The position numbers and the translations under genes are program-made. 64,000 bases of DNA from Pedobacter sp. MC2016-15. Its GTDB lineage: Bacteria > Bacteroidota > Bacteroidia > Sphingobacteriales > Sphingobacteriaceae. Position 1 is the stretch's first letter. Every line of letters begins with the position of its first letter. Shown in pieces: positions 25,893-35,500 of the stretch. The notes beneath the pieces were generated by a model. The model saw nothing but the letters and a program-made list of their open reading frames with translations, was not told the origin of the DNA and did not search any database. The stretch covers positions 1 through 64,000 of the forward strand of contig NZ_JAPIVS010000009.1 of the NCBI RefSeq assembly GCF_026239695.1, given 5' to 3'.

Positions 25893-26480
25893 ATGATCAA
25901 AAACCTGGTATTATTGAGTATGTTACTATTCATATGCAGTGTTTCGGCCTGTAATAATGATAGCTATGTACCCAAGCCAAGAGGTTATTTCAATATCAAG
26001 TTTCCGAAAAAGGAATACCTGAACTATGCTGAGGACTGTCCTTTTACTTTTGAATATCCCAGGTATGCAAAGATTGAGGCCGATGAGGAACGTAATGCCG
26101 GGAATTGCTGGAATAATCTGAATTTCCCGCAGTTTAATGCGAGGCTTCACCTCACTTATTATGATGTGTCATCGGCCAAGGAATATTACGGATTGGTGGA
26201 GGATGCGAGGACACTGGCCTTTAAACATACCGTCAAAGCCAATGCGATCGATCAAAAGCTGATAAATTTTCCCGACCGTAAGGTTTATGGCGTATATTAC
26301 GCTATCGAAGGGAATACGGCATCTTCAGTTCAGTTTTTTTTAACCGACAGTGCCAAACATTATTTCAGAGGGGCATTGTATTTTAATGAGCGCCCGCAAT
26401 ATGACTCTGTAGCCCCAGTAGTGAGTTTTATAAAGAAGGATATTGAAAGAATGATCGATACCTTTAAGTGGAAAAAATAA
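25893..26480 (+). CDS. gldD: gliding motility lipoprotein GldD-like
   Basis: A 195-residue lipoprotein with signal sequence and lipobox VSAC (lipidated Cys20). The mature protein starts YVPKPRGYFNIKFPKKEY, a signature of GldD, and continues with CPFTFEYPRYAKIE, CWNNLNFPQFNARLHLTYYDV and PRVYFHLTDS-like segments (here VQFFLTDSAKHYFRGALYF). GldD is needed for gliding and type IX secretion in Flavobacterium johnsoniae, though its exact role is unclear. No other gld gene is in this window, and homologues occur in non-gliding Bacteroidota, so presence alone does not show motility. It sits 9 bases after aroE. Confidence 0.85.
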   Translation: MIKNLVLLSMLLFICSVSACNNDSYVPKPRGYFNIKFPKKEYLNYAEDCPFTFEYPRYAKIEADEERNAGNCWNNLNFPQFNARLHLTYYDVSSAKEYYGLVEDARTLAFKHTVKANAIDQKLINFPDRKVYGVYYAIEGNTASSVQFFLTDSAKHYFRGALYFNERPQYDSVAPVVSFIKKDIERMIDTFKWKK

Positions 26481-26493
26481 ATAACAGATCCAA

Positions 26494-27132
26494 ATGATAA
26501 CAATCCAGCGGTTTACCTTCAATCCTTATCAGGAGAACACCTATGTTTTATATGATGAAACAGGCGAATGTATCATTATTGATCCGGGAATGTATGATGG
26601 CAACGAACAAAATATTTTTGCGGGATGGATCAGGGAAAGCGGATTAAAACCCGTGTTGCTGCTGAACACACATTGTCATATTGACCATGTGCTGGGTAAT
26701 AAATTTGTATTTGATAACTGGGGCTTAAAGCCGCAGTTTCATGAGGGGGAGCTGCAGGTACTGCATGCCGTTGCTGGTTATGCACCGCAGATGGGCATGC
26801 GTTATGAGTTGTCACCAGAACCTGAAGTATTTTTAGCAGAAACAGGAACAGTAGTTTTTGGCAACAGTGAACTGGAACTGATTTTTGCACCGGGTCATTC
26901 TCCGGCACATCTTTGTTTTTATGCCAGGGAAGATAACTTTTTGATTGGTGGGGATGTCTTGTTTCAAAACAGCATTGGGCGCACAGACCTGCCTGGTGGC
27001 AATCACGCACAACTGTTAAACAATATCAGGGAAAAGCTTTTTGTGCTGCCGGACAATGTGGTTGTATATCCGGGACATGGTGGTATCACCAATATCGGGT
27101 ATGAGAAGCAAAACAATCCTTTTTTAAATTAA
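26494..27132 (+). CDS. MBL-fold hydrolase (glyoxalase II-like)
   Basis: A 212-residue metallo-beta-lactamase fold protein of the glyoxalase II-like group. The metal ligands are present: THCHIDH (HxHxDH), the histidine in APGHSPAHL, the aspartate in GGDVLF and the histidine in YPGHGG. The start MITIQRFTFNPYQENTYVLYDE is the standard N-terminus. The closest characterised relatives hydrolyse thioesters such as lactoylglutathione. Because Bacteroidota generally lack glutathione, the true substrate may be another thiol adduct; this is inference. The protein is cytosolic and lies between gldD (14-base gap) and the permease gene. Confidence 0.9.
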   Translation: MITIQRFTFNPYQENTYVLYDETGECIIIDPGMYDGNEQNIFAGWIRESGLKPVLLLNTHCHIDHVLGNKFVFDNWGLKPQFHEGELQVLHAVAGYAPQMGMRYELSPEPEVFLAETGTVVFGNSELELIFAPGHSPAHLCFYAREDNFLIGGDVLFQNSIGRTDLPGGNHAQLLNNIREKLFVLPDNVVVYPGHGGITNIGYEKQNNPFLN

Positions 27133-27163
27133 GGACCTGTATATTTGAATAAACGACGCACAT

Positions 27164-28396
27164 TTGAACACAGCCCTCTATATTGCCCGCAGGTATCTTT
27201 TTGCTAAAAAGTCCACCAATGCTATAAATATTATTTCTACAATATCTGTTTTGGGTGTTTTTGTAGGAAGTGCGGCGCTGATCATCATCCTGTCAGTTTT
27301 CAATGGCTTTGAGGAGGTTGTGCTGAAAATGTTCAATACGATAACGCCCCAGCTGGTAATTGCTCCAGCTAAGGGTAAAACATTTGATCCCAATACGGCC
27401 TATTTTAAAAAACTCAGTGCCAATCAGTCGATCTATTCCTACACTGAGGTGCTTTCTGAGAATGCGCTGCTCAGGTATCATGACAAGCAGTCGGTTGGGC
27501 TGGTAAAGGGGGTAAGTACTTCCTATTTGAAGAACAAAAGCCTGGACAGTATTACCATACAGGGTAAATTTGTGATTCAAAACAGCAGTGGGCCAAGTGC
27601 TGTTCTGGGCTCTGCCATACAGAATTACCTGATGGTGAACACCAATGATCCTTTTACCCAACTGCAGGTATTCTCACCGCGTAAGGGTATCACCACAGGA
27701 TCTGTTAATCCCTCAGATGATTTTGTGGATCTGTATATCCCGGTTTCGGGAATTTTTGAAGTTCAGCAGGATTTTGATAATATCGCGATTGTCCCCCTGA
27801 GTTTTGCACGAAAATTATTACAGGAGGATACTAAGATATCATCCATCGAAATCAATCTTCAGAAAGGGATAGATGCTGATAAATTTAAAGAGACTATTGA
27901 GGAACAGCTTGGTGCGGGCTTTATCGTAAAGGACAGGATTGAGCAGAACAAGGCATTGTATAATATCCTGGGTACTGAGAAATGGGCTGTTTATATTATC
28001 CTGACCTTTATCCTGATTATTGCCATCTTTAATATTATTGGTTCATTAACCATGTTGGTGATAGATAAATTGAAGGATATTGCTATTCTCAGCAGTCTGG
28101 GTGCGGGTAAGAGCCTGATCAAAAGAATCTTTCTTTTTGAAGGGATGATGATCACTATGGCAGGCTGTATTTTTGGGTTACTTATAGGATTGGGCTTTTG
28201 TCTGATGCAACAGAAATTTGGGTGGATCAAGATGTCGCAGGAAAATCTGCTGATCAGTAATGCCTACCCAATTGGCCTGAAATGGAAAGATTTTTTATTA
28301 GTATTTGTTACGGTGAGTATTTTCTCTTTTATGGCATCAGCTTTGTCATCTAATTTGAGCGTTAAGAACATCAATAATTTAAACAAAGATCTTTAA
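27164..28396 (+). CDS. LolE/FtsX-like ABC transporter permease
   Basis: A 410-residue permease with the MacB/LolC/E topology: membrane helix 1 at about 20-45 (SVLGVFVGSAALIIILSVF), a large periplasmic domain, and three C-terminal helices (about 275-300, 320-345, 375-400) with the FtsX-domain text DIAILSSLGAG. It starts with TTG at 27164 (MNTALYIARRYL), which is the family's normal N-terminus; there is no upstream ATG. A -7-like TATATTTG is at 27140-27147. No ATPase gene is adjacent, so LolD must be supplied from elsewhere. A role in lipoprotein release to the outer membrane is inferred from the family. A small lipoprotein gene follows after 1 base. Confidence 0.9.
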   Translation: MNTALYIARRYLFAKKSTNAINIISTISVLGVFVGSAALIIILSVFNGFEEVVLKMFNTITPQLVIAPAKGKTFDPNTAYFKKLSANQSIYSYTEVLSENALLRYHDKQSVGLVKGVSTSYLKNKSLDSITIQGKFVIQNSSGPSAVLGSAIQNYLMVNTNDPFTQLQVFSPRKGITTGSVNPSDDFVDLYIPVSGIFEVQQDFDNIAIVPLSFARKLLQEDTKISSIEINLQKGIDADKFKETIEEQLGAGFIVKDRIEQNKALYNILGTEKWAVYIILTFILIIAIFNIIGSLTMLVIDKLKDIAILSSLGAGKSLIKRIFLFEGMMITMAGCIFGLLIGLGFCLMQQKFGWIKMSQENLLISNAYPIGLKWKDFLLVFVTVSIFSFMASALSSNLSVKNINNLNKDL

Positions 28397-28397
28397 C

Positions 28398-28778
28398 ATG
28401 AATTCCTTTAAACATACAGCATTATTATTCTCTGCGGTGTCTGTTATTTTTGCTGCCTGTAATCAACCTGAGTCACAAGAGCAAAAGAAGACCACCAGAA
28501 TAATAAAAGGACTGTATAGCTATGGGCCTGAAATACATTCTTTTACTGATTGTGAAGAGGGCCGGGAATTTTGGGTGGCAGACAGTGCTAAAACGCTTGA
28601 ACTTGCTTACAGTAAATTCAACTTCGAGAAACCTTATGAGCCAGTCTATATTGAGGCAGAATGTCATGTCATTAAATCTGACAGCATCATGGTATCAGCA
28701 GATTTTGATTCTACACTGGTGGTTACCAAATTAATCAGAATTACAAAAGAAATTCCGGACGGTCCCTGCAATCAGTAA
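28398..28778 (+). CDS. small lipoprotein of unknown function
   Basis: A 126-residue lipoprotein: signal sequence and lipobox FAAC (Cys21). The mature part begins with a polar spacer (NQPESQEQKK), then a beta-rich domain GLYSYGPEIHSFTDCEEGREFWVADSAK with an internal cysteine, LELAYSKFNF, and YIEAECHVIK, which gives two further cysteines and a fourth in DGPCNQ. The pattern loosely recalls the NlpE/META-type periplasmic folds, but I cannot place it in a family. It starts one base after the stop codon of the LolE-like permease, so they are co-transcribed, and it may be a substrate or accessory of lipoprotein traffic. Its gene converges on mqnD with a 3-base gap. Confidence 0.82.
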   Translation: MNSFKHTALLFSAVSVIFAACNQPESQEQKKTTRIIKGLYSYGPEIHSFTDCEEGREFWVADSAKTLELAYSKFNFEKPYEPVYIEAECHVIKSDSIMVSADFDSTLVVTKLIRITKEIPDGPCNQ

Positions 28779-28781
28779 GCG

Positions 28782-29633
28782 CTATTTGGTGACATAAAGA
28801 TCTTTGGAAATGGCTGGTATGATTGCTCTGTCATGTGCCATTTTGAACATCGTATTGATCGCATTTCTGCCTTCAGTCCCCAGATCAGCAGAATATTGAT
28901 TCACATAGAGTTCTATGTGCTTGTACATCACTGCTTCGTCCATTTCCTGTGCATGTGCAGAGATAAAATCTATTCCTGATTTCGGATTTTCAAAGGCGAA
29001 CTCTACAGACTTGCGTATCAGCCTGTTTACCTTCTTTTGTACCTCTTCGTCCAGTTCGCGGTTGATGACGATACCACCCAAAGGGATTGCACAACCGGTA
29101 AGTTCTTCCCAGTAACTACCCAGGTCCACCACTTTGTGCAGCCCCTTATCCATATAGGTAAAGCGGTTTTCATGGATAATCAGCCCCAGATCGATCTCAT
29201 CATTTAACAAGGCATTCTCAATATCAGAAAATACCATGACCTGTTTATTGCGTAAATTGGGAAAAGCGATACCCAGCAGAAAATTCGCAGTGGTCAGTTG
29301 TCCGGGGATACCTATTCTCAGGGGAGAATTTTCAATTCTTAATTTTTCACTTGTGATCAGTCCTTCATTTTTACAGATCAGGAGTGGGCCAACACCAAAT
29401 CCTAAAGCACTGCCGGCATCCAGGAGCGCATATTTGTCTGCCAGGTGTGCAAAGGCATGGAAGCTCAATTTGGTGATATCAAGTTCTGATTTTACCGCTT
29501 TTTGGTTTAACGTTTCCACATCATCGAAAGAAACTTCGAATTCCAGTCCCTCGGTATCAATTTTATGATGGATTAGTGCATCAAATATAAATGTATCGTT
29601 AGGGCAGGGGGAAAATCCAAGTGAAAGTTTCAT
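28782..29633 (-). CDS. mqnD: 1,4-dihydroxy-6-naphthoate synthase (futalosine menaquinone pathway)
   Basis: A 283-residue MqnD, which converts cyclic dehypoxanthinyl futalosine to 1,4-dihydroxy-6-naphthoate. Typical text includes the start LSLGFSPCPNDTFIFDALIH, DVETLNQKAVKSELDITKLSFHAF, DAGSALGFGVGPLLI, PGQLTTANFLLGIAFP, LGLIIHENRFTY and GCAIPLGGIVINREL. The fold is a periplasmic-binding-protein-like enzyme, cytosolic here, as there is no signal peptide. It lies 34 bases downstream of mqnB in the same direction. Presence of both genes shows that this organism makes menaquinone by the futalosine route and not the classical Men route. Confidence 0.95.
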   Translation of the reverse strand: MKLSLGFSPCPNDTFIFDALIHHKIDTEGLEFEVSFDDVETLNQKAVKSELDITKLSFHAFAHLADKYALLDAGSALGFGVGPLLICKNEGLITSEKLRIENSPLRIGIPGQLTTANFLLGIAFPNLRNKQVMVFSDIENALLNDEIDLGLIIHENRFTYMDKGLHKVVDLGSYWEELTGCAIPLGGIVINRELDEEVQKKVNRLIRKSVEFAFENPKSGIDFISAHAQEMDEAVMYKHIELYVNQYSADLGTEGRNAINTMFKMAHDRAIIPAISKDLYVTK

Positions 29634-29667
29634 GTGGTAAATGTAAGCACTTCGTGAAGGCGGTAGG

Positions 29668-30300
29668 TTAATGATTTGTCAAAAAGTCAATAGCCCAGTC
29701 GTTCAGGTTCTTTATGGCCAAACCTATTTTCCATGACTCACGGTTTCTTTCTTCCACATAGTTGGATATGCTTCGGATCTGCAGACAAGGAAGATCCGAA
29801 TGTTCACAGGCGTAAAATACCGCTGCGCCTTCCATGCTCTCGGTGGTTGGCTGCAGTCGTTTTTCGATGGCTTTGATGCTGAGTTTATTGCCATGTACTT
29901 TATTGACTGTAATGCCACTGACGCAGGGTAAGGTGGCCAGCATTGGCATGCTGACAGCATGTTGAGCTTCATATCTGCTTCTTCCAAACCCCAGGCTGTC
30001 TATTGGCAGAAACTCGTCTTTATCTTCGGCACCCAGCTCGGCAAATGTATCGCTTGTGATATTCAGAATGCTGCCCAGAGGGTATTTCCATTCGTAACAT
30101 CCTGCAATACCCAGATTGAGCACCAGGCTGTATGATGCTGAAAGGTGTTTCCCCAGCGCATAAGCTGTTGCAGTCATCCCGACGCCGGTAATTAGCAGGT
30201 CAAATGCCGGAGTTTCAATGAAATTACCCTCAGGCAGTTCGAAATGGCTGCACAAGCCGGATAGCTCGGCTCTTGTTGCTGCTACAATCAATGTCTTCAT
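29668..30300 (-). CDS. mqnB: futalosine hydrolase
   Basis: A 210-residue nucleoside phosphorylase-like protein that removes hypoxanthine from futalosine. Start MKTLIVAATRAEL and the blocks LLITGVGMTATAYALG, LVLNLGIAGCYE, ITSDTFAELGAEDKD, and the catalytic region TTESMEGAAVFYACEH with conserved Glu and Asp-like positions fit MqnB better than 5'-methylthioadenosine nucleosidase. It begins an operon with mqnD. An 88-base divergent region separates it from the pterin genes, with TATATTTG (30363-30370) facing the other way. The mqnA and mqnC genes are not in the window. Confidence 0.92.
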   Translation of the reverse strand: MKTLIVAATRAELSGLCSHFELPEGNFIETPAFDLLITGVGMTATAYALGKHLSASYSLVLNLGIAGCYEWKYPLGSILNITSDTFAELGAEDKDEFLPIDSLGFGRSRYEAQHAVSMPMLATLPCVSGITVNKVHGNKLSIKAIEKRLQPTTESMEGAAVFYACEHSDLPCLQIRSISNYVEERNRESWKIGLAIKNLNDWAIDFLTNH

Positions 30301-30388
30301 TTAACGAAGTTACGAGAACAAACCAAAAGCCTTATAAAACTTTCTACTTTAAGCTTTCTGCGTATATTTGCAGTCAATTACTTGAAGA

Positions 30389-30802
30389 ATGATTTATATA
30401 ACCCGTAAGGAATCTTTTAACGCTGCACATAAACTGGCGAGACCCGACTGGTCAGCGGATCATAATCTGGAGGTCTATGGCAAATGTGCCAATCCTAACT
30501 GGCATGGTCATAACTATCAGCTTTTTGTTACCGTAAAAGGTGAAATCAATCCCGAGACGGGCTTTCTGGTGGACCTCAAATGGTTGAAGGTTATTATCAA
30601 TGAACATATTATTGATAAACTTGATCACAGGAACCTGAACCTGGATGTGGATTTCATGAAGGATAAACTAGCCTCTACAGAAAATCTTGCTGTTGCAATC
30701 TGGGAGCAGCTGATACCACATATCAATGCAGGTGGAGCGCAACTGCACTGCATCAAAATTTACGAGACCGAAAATAACTTTGTTGAATATTTCGGTAATT
30801 AA
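30389..30802 (+). CDS. 6-pyruvoyl-tetrahydropterin synthase-like protein
   Basis: A 137-residue T-fold enzyme of the PTPS/QueD family. Zinc ligands are His in FNAAHKL and the HGH of WHGHNY; the catalytic cysteine lies in GKCANPNWHGHNYQ, a Cys-x5-HGH spacing as in animal PTPS rather than the Cys-x3-HGH of QueD. LDHRNLN and KIYETENNFVEYF complete the site. It acts on dihydroneopterin triphosphate made by the adjacent folE product (8-base gap), so a pterin such as tetrahydrobiopterin or a related cofactor is a plausible end product. QueD activity for queuosine remains possible. A TATATTTG -7 element is at 30363-30370, 18 bases before the start. Confidence 0.9.
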   Translation: MIYITRKESFNAAHKLARPDWSADHNLEVYGKCANPNWHGHNYQLFVTVKGEINPETGFLVDLKWLKVIINEHIIDKLDHRNLNLDVDFMKDKLASTENLAVAIWEQLIPHINAGGAQLHCIKIYETENNFVEYFGN

Positions 30803-30810
30803 ACATATCA

Positions 30811-31446
30811 ATGGAAAATCATATACAAGATCCTTTTGATGAGGAGAACGATGGATATATCAAAGTAGACCGTTACAATTCGAGTAAGATTGCGTCTATT
30901 TCCAGTCACTATGCTGATATTCTCAGTACACTTGGTGAAGACCCTTCGCGTGAGGGATTGCTGAAGACACCTGAGCGGGTAGCAAAATCACTACAGTACC
31001 TTACCCATGGTTACGACCTTGACCCGGCAGAGATCCTTCGGTCGGCGATGTTCAAAGAGGACTATAGCCAGATGGTGGTCGTTAAAGATATAGAAGTATA
31101 TTCTATGTGTGAGCACCACATGCTTCCTTTTTTTGGGAAAGCGCACGTAGCATATATCCCTAACGGACATATTGTAGGCTTGAGTAAAATCCCGCGTGTA
31201 GTGGATGCATTTGCAAGAAGGTTACAGGTGCAGGAGCGTCTGACGAATGAAATCAGGGATTGTATCCAGGAAACTTTACAGCCTGCGGGTGTAGCAGTGG
31301 TCATCGAATGTCAGCATTTGTGTATGGCAATGAGGGGCATACAGAAGCAAAACTCAGTAACTACCACCTCTGCCTTTACAGGTGGATTTGCAAGTGATAA
31401 AACCAGGGCCGAGTTTTTGAGGTTGATTACTGCAAAACTGCATTAG
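30811..31446 (+). CDS. folE: GTP cyclohydrolase I
   Basis: A 211-residue type I GTP cyclohydrolase, producing dihydroneopterin triphosphate for folate and other pterins. Motifs are EDPSREGLLKTPERVAKSLQYLT, MCEHHMLPFFGKAHVAYIPNG with zinc and substrate ligands, GLSKIPRVVDAFARRLQVQERLT, and ECQHLCMAMRGIQKQNS with the second zinc cysteine. The N-terminal 25 residues are a variable extension. It is the second gene of the PTPS-folE pair. The 159 bases between folE and fabD hold large inverted repeats, described separately. Confidence 0.97.
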   Translation: MENHIQDPFDEENDGYIKVDRYNSSKIASISSHYADILSTLGEDPSREGLLKTPERVAKSLQYLTHGYDLDPAEILRSAMFKEDYSQMVVVKDIEVYSMCEHHMLPFFGKAHVAYIPNGHIVGLSKIPRVVDAFARRLQVQERLTNEIRDCIQETLQPAGVAVVIECQHLCMAMRGIQKQNSVTTTSAFTGGFASDKTRAEFLRLITAKLH

Positions 31447-31478
31447 CACTAAATATTTAATACTAATACTGGTTCTCC

Positions 31479-31577
31479 GGAGCCTTTTATAATTATAGAC
31501 GAAGACTAATGAACCCGACATGATTCAAATAATTATTAAAGCCTAAGGCAATAATTATTTGAATCATCGAAGGCTCC
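31479..31577. repeat. nested inverted repeats upstream of fabD
   Basis: Perfect 18-base arms ATGATTCAAATAATTATT (31520-31537) and their complement (31550-31567) enclose a 12-base loop that itself holds GCC-TAA-GGC. Outside them, GGAGCCTT (31479-31486) and AAGGCTCC (31570-31577) form an 8-base outer pair. No T-run follows, so a normal terminator is unlikely. The site is 28 bases upstream of the fabD start. Confidence 0.85.
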
Positions 31578-31605
31578 ATCTGACATATAAAACAATATTT
31601 AATAG

Positions 31606-32490
31606 ATGAAAGCATATTTATTTCCTGGACAAGGAGCACAATTTTCTGGCATGGGCAAGGAGCTTTACGAAAGCGAAATCGCCAGAGAGCTATTTGAAAA
31701 AGCAAATGATATTATAGGTTTCCGTATCAGTGATATCATGTTTTCTGGTACTGAAGAAGAACTTAAACAAACAAAAGTTACACAGCCCGCAGTATTCCTG
31801 CATTCTGTAATCCTTGCAAAATCTTTAGGTAACGATTTTAAGCCTGATATGGTTGCAGGACACTCTTTGGGTGAATTTTCTGCTCTTGTTGCCGCCTCTG
31901 CTATCTCTTTTGAGGACGGCTTGAAATTGGTTATTGCCAGAGCTAACGCAATGCAAAAAGCTTGTGAATTACAGCCTTCAACGATGGCAGCAATTCTTGG
32001 ACTGGCGGATGATGTAGTGGAAAAGATTTGCGAGGAAATAGATGAAGTGGTAGTTGCGGCAAACTACAACTGCCCGGGCCAGCTGGTGATTTCAGGAAGC
32101 ATTGCAGGCGTGGATATTGCCTGTGCAAAACTGACTGAAGCAGGAGCTAAAAGAGCGCTGAAGTTAAATGTTGGAGGTGCTTTCCATTCGCCTTTGATGG
32201 AGCCAGCAAGGATCGAATTGAAGGATGCGATTGAAAATACTACAATTTTGCCTCCTGTATGTCCGATTTATCAGAATGTTGACCCTATTCCACAGACAGA
32301 TCCTGAAAAAATTAAGTTTAACCTGATTACGCAGCTTACAGGTGCTGTACGCTGGACCCAGACGGTAGAACGCATGCTGGCCGATGGTGCTGATGAATTT
32401 ATCGAAGTAGGTCCGGGTAATGTTCTGCAGGGGCTGGTTAAAAAAGTAAACCGGGCTGTGCAGACCAGTTCAGCAGCGGTTCCAGTTTAA
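31606..32490 (+). CDS. fabD: malonyl-CoA--ACP transacylase
   Basis: A 294-residue FabD, loading malonyl groups on acyl carrier protein for fatty-acid synthesis. The N-terminus KAYLFPGQGAQFSGMGKEL, the nucleophile serine in GHSLGEFSALVAA (near residue 88), QACELQPSTMAAILGL, the catalytic histidine in VGGAFHSPLMEPA (near 200), and VGPGNVLQGLVKK are all present. It is cytosolic. The gene is alone here, not in a fab cluster, and is preceded by the large inverted repeat, which could be a regulator-binding site or mRNA structure. It is followed 27 bases later by the histidine kinase gene. Confidence 0.96.
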   Translation: MKAYLFPGQGAQFSGMGKELYESEIARELFEKANDIIGFRISDIMFSGTEEELKQTKVTQPAVFLHSVILAKSLGNDFKPDMVAGHSLGEFSALVAASAISFEDGLKLVIARANAMQKACELQPSTMAAILGLADDVVEKICEEIDEVVVAANYNCPGQLVISGSIAGVDIACAKLTEAGAKRALKLNVGGAFHSPLMEPARIELKDAIENTTILPPVCPIYQNVDPIPQTDPEKIKFNLITQLTGAVRWTQTVERMLADGADEFIEVGPGNVLQGLVKKVNRAVQTSSAAVPV

Positions 32491-32517
32491 TTTTAATTTT
32501 TATTAATTATATCCGGT

Positions 32518-35500
32518 GTGAGTATTGGGGCTAAAATCAGATTTCTATTATTGATCCTGGGGGCATGCTGCATCGCTACAGCAATATCTTTAAAGCACTC
32601 CATAACCAATAAGGACCTTTTACAGCACGAGGCTGAGACTCTTCAGGAAAACCTGGCCTCAAATGAACGGATAGTATATAGTTATCTTGCAGACGGGCAG
32701 AAGGTAGAACATGCGAAGCAGTTCCATCTGAACGAAGTTTATGCATTAAATTTTATCAATAACTACAGAGTTAAAGGAATCAATGTACTGACCTATGAAA
32801 ATTCGGTATTACGATTCTGGAGCTCCTATAAAGCCATACCATCAGATCCTTCCAAGATAAAGGAAGGATCTTCTTTTATCCAGTTTCCCAACGGCTGGTA
32901 TGAAGTGATAAAGAAAACACAGGGAAATTATTCGATTATCTTCCTGATTGATGTAAAAAACCAGTATAGTATTCAGAACAGGTATCTCAATAATGGAATT
33001 GTAAAGACGTTGTCTACAGACAATTCTCTTGTGCTGGCTTCTTTTATGGACGAGGAGGTGTTTGGGATTACCAATCTGGATGGCAAGCTGCTTTTTGAGG
33101 TAAAACTTAACCCGAATTATACTCAGGGCATCTATGCCGCGATACAGGTCTGGTTATGGGTAGTAGGCTTGTTTTGCTTTGCCTTATTTACCAATTCCTG
33201 CTGTGCATGGCTGGTAAAAAAGGGACATTTGATCAAGGCTGTCTTACTGCTGGCCTTGTTTTTTCTGGCGATAAGAATCACAGACCTGCAGTATGGCTGG
33301 TTCAATCACCAGTTTAACCTCGCAATCTTTAGTCCTTCTATCTACGCAGAGAGTTTCTTCTTACCTTCTCTGGGAGATTTTTTGCTCAATGTACTGGCTT
33401 TAACATGGGTTGTTTTATTTATTTATACCTACAGGGAAAGATTCAGGTTTCCACGCTGGATTTCTGAGAGCAGGCCAATTGGCTTAGCGTTCCATCTGAT
33501 TGCCATTTTACTTTTTTCGGGGATTGCGTTCCTGATCAATTCCGTGTTTTTTGGGTTGATCTATAATTCCAAAATCAACTTTGATATTACAAATATCATT
33601 AACCTTAGCTGGCTGAGCTGGGTATGTATCGTTATCCTCTGCCTGGTCTGGTTTAACGTATATCTGATTGCCAGCATCGTCATTGAACTGACGAAACAAC
33701 TGGAGGTAAGCCATAAAGAACGTTTGGTGCTGTTTTTTGGGATGTTTGCATTGTATTTCATGTTTATGATGAGCACAGCTTTTACGGTGTTTTTTATCGC
33801 ATATGCGCTGTTCCTCTTTATCATTTCATACAATATTTATATTCAGCGTAATAAATTCTCTATCGGGGTTTTTGCAGCGATGTTCTTTTGCCTGGCATTC
33901 ATCTCTTCGATAAAATATCTCAAGTTTAATGATATCAAGGAGCGCAGTAACAGATATGTGATCGCTAAAAAGCTACAATCTTCTGATGATCCAAAAGTGC
34001 TCAACTCTATCGAGAGTCTGGGTACCGGAATCTCCAATGACCTGTTTATTGCAGACTATTTTAAAAGCCCAAAATCCAACAGGCACCTTGCCCTGCAGAA
34101 TTATATTACAAAGACCTTCTTAGATGGCTACCTCTCTCCCTTTGAACATAACTTTTATGAGTTCAATGTCAAAGATTCTGTACAGAACCAGAATGGAGAC
34201 AACTCACTTGAACATTATCAGAATTTGGTACGCTCAGGCTCGGTAAAGATTTCTAATTACTTTTACCGCCTGAACGATACATTTGGCTATCAGAACTATT
34301 TTGGCATCGTTCCGATATTTGACGACAGCCATATCCTCGGGACGCTGGTTGTAGAGCTGAAATCCCAGCAGTACAATTACAGCAGTCAGTTCCCTGAACT
34401 GCTGATTGACGGGAAACTGAAAAGTGAGGATGATTACAGCAATTACTCCTTTGCCTTTTACAACAACAATAAACTCATCAAACAATCCGGCAAATACACA
34501 TACAAACTGGCCAATAATGAGTTTAAAGGAAAATTTGGTGAGCCTGTCTTTTTAAACGAGCCCAAAGCAGGATATAGCCATCTGATATATACCGCAAGCA
34601 ATTCCAAGATCATTGTGATCAGTAAGGAGAAGGTAACCTATATAGTCAGATTAGCGGCATTATCATTCTTCTTTCTGGTATTCATTTTGTTTTCTGCGGC
34701 ACTCTATGTAGTGATCTGGTTGTTAAAAAATATTGACGAAAGCTGGGGAGGCTGGTTTAACATCAACAGATCATTGATGATCAACGCTAATAAGATCCTT
34801 TACAAGACAAGGATACAATTCTCCATCGTGTTATCTGTAGTAGCAACCCTGCTGATCGTGGGATGGTCAACTTTCTTCTACATCAGGGATGAATACAGAA
34901 AACAGCAGGAGGATTTTATCCGCGAAAGGATCAGAAAGGTGCAGCTTTCTTATGAAAGACAAATTTTTGCTACAGGTATTCCCAAGAATACAGATCAGGC
35001 CATCATGAACTTTAATCAGTTTGCAGATATTAACTCTGCCTATCTGAACCTGTTTGACGTCAATGGAAACCTCCTGTTCACGTCTTTACCCAAACTCTAT
35101 GATTATGGTATTGTGGGGGCAAAAATGGGGGCCAAGGCAATGATTTACCTGAAGCTGCTGCAGCGTTCAGAATATACGAATCCAACAGAAGCCTTAGGGG
35201 ACTTTACTTACTCGGCCGCCTATGCACCCATCCGGAATGCACAGAACCAGACCGTAGCTTATATCGGCCTTCCTTATTATGGAAACGAAGCGGATTATCA
35301 ATCTAAAATTGGCTTGTTTATCAATACACTGATCAATATCTATGCGCTGGTATTTGTGGCTATCGGAGTCCTTGCGGTTTTCCTGGCGAACCAGATCACC
35401 AGTCCGCTGACATTTATCCAGGAAAGCATCAGAAAGACGAAGCTGGGACAAAAAAACCAGCCGATCGTATGGTCGAGGCATGATGAGATCGGCTCCCTGA

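Noticed and set aside
31479..31577. A transposon end or MITE.
   Set aside because: No transposase, no visible target duplication and only one copy in this window; kept as a regulatory or unexplained repeat.
31493..31705. A minus-strand frame of 70 codons across the inverted repeats before fabD.
   Set aside because: It runs through the repeats and into the antisense of fabD, with no recognisable protein text.
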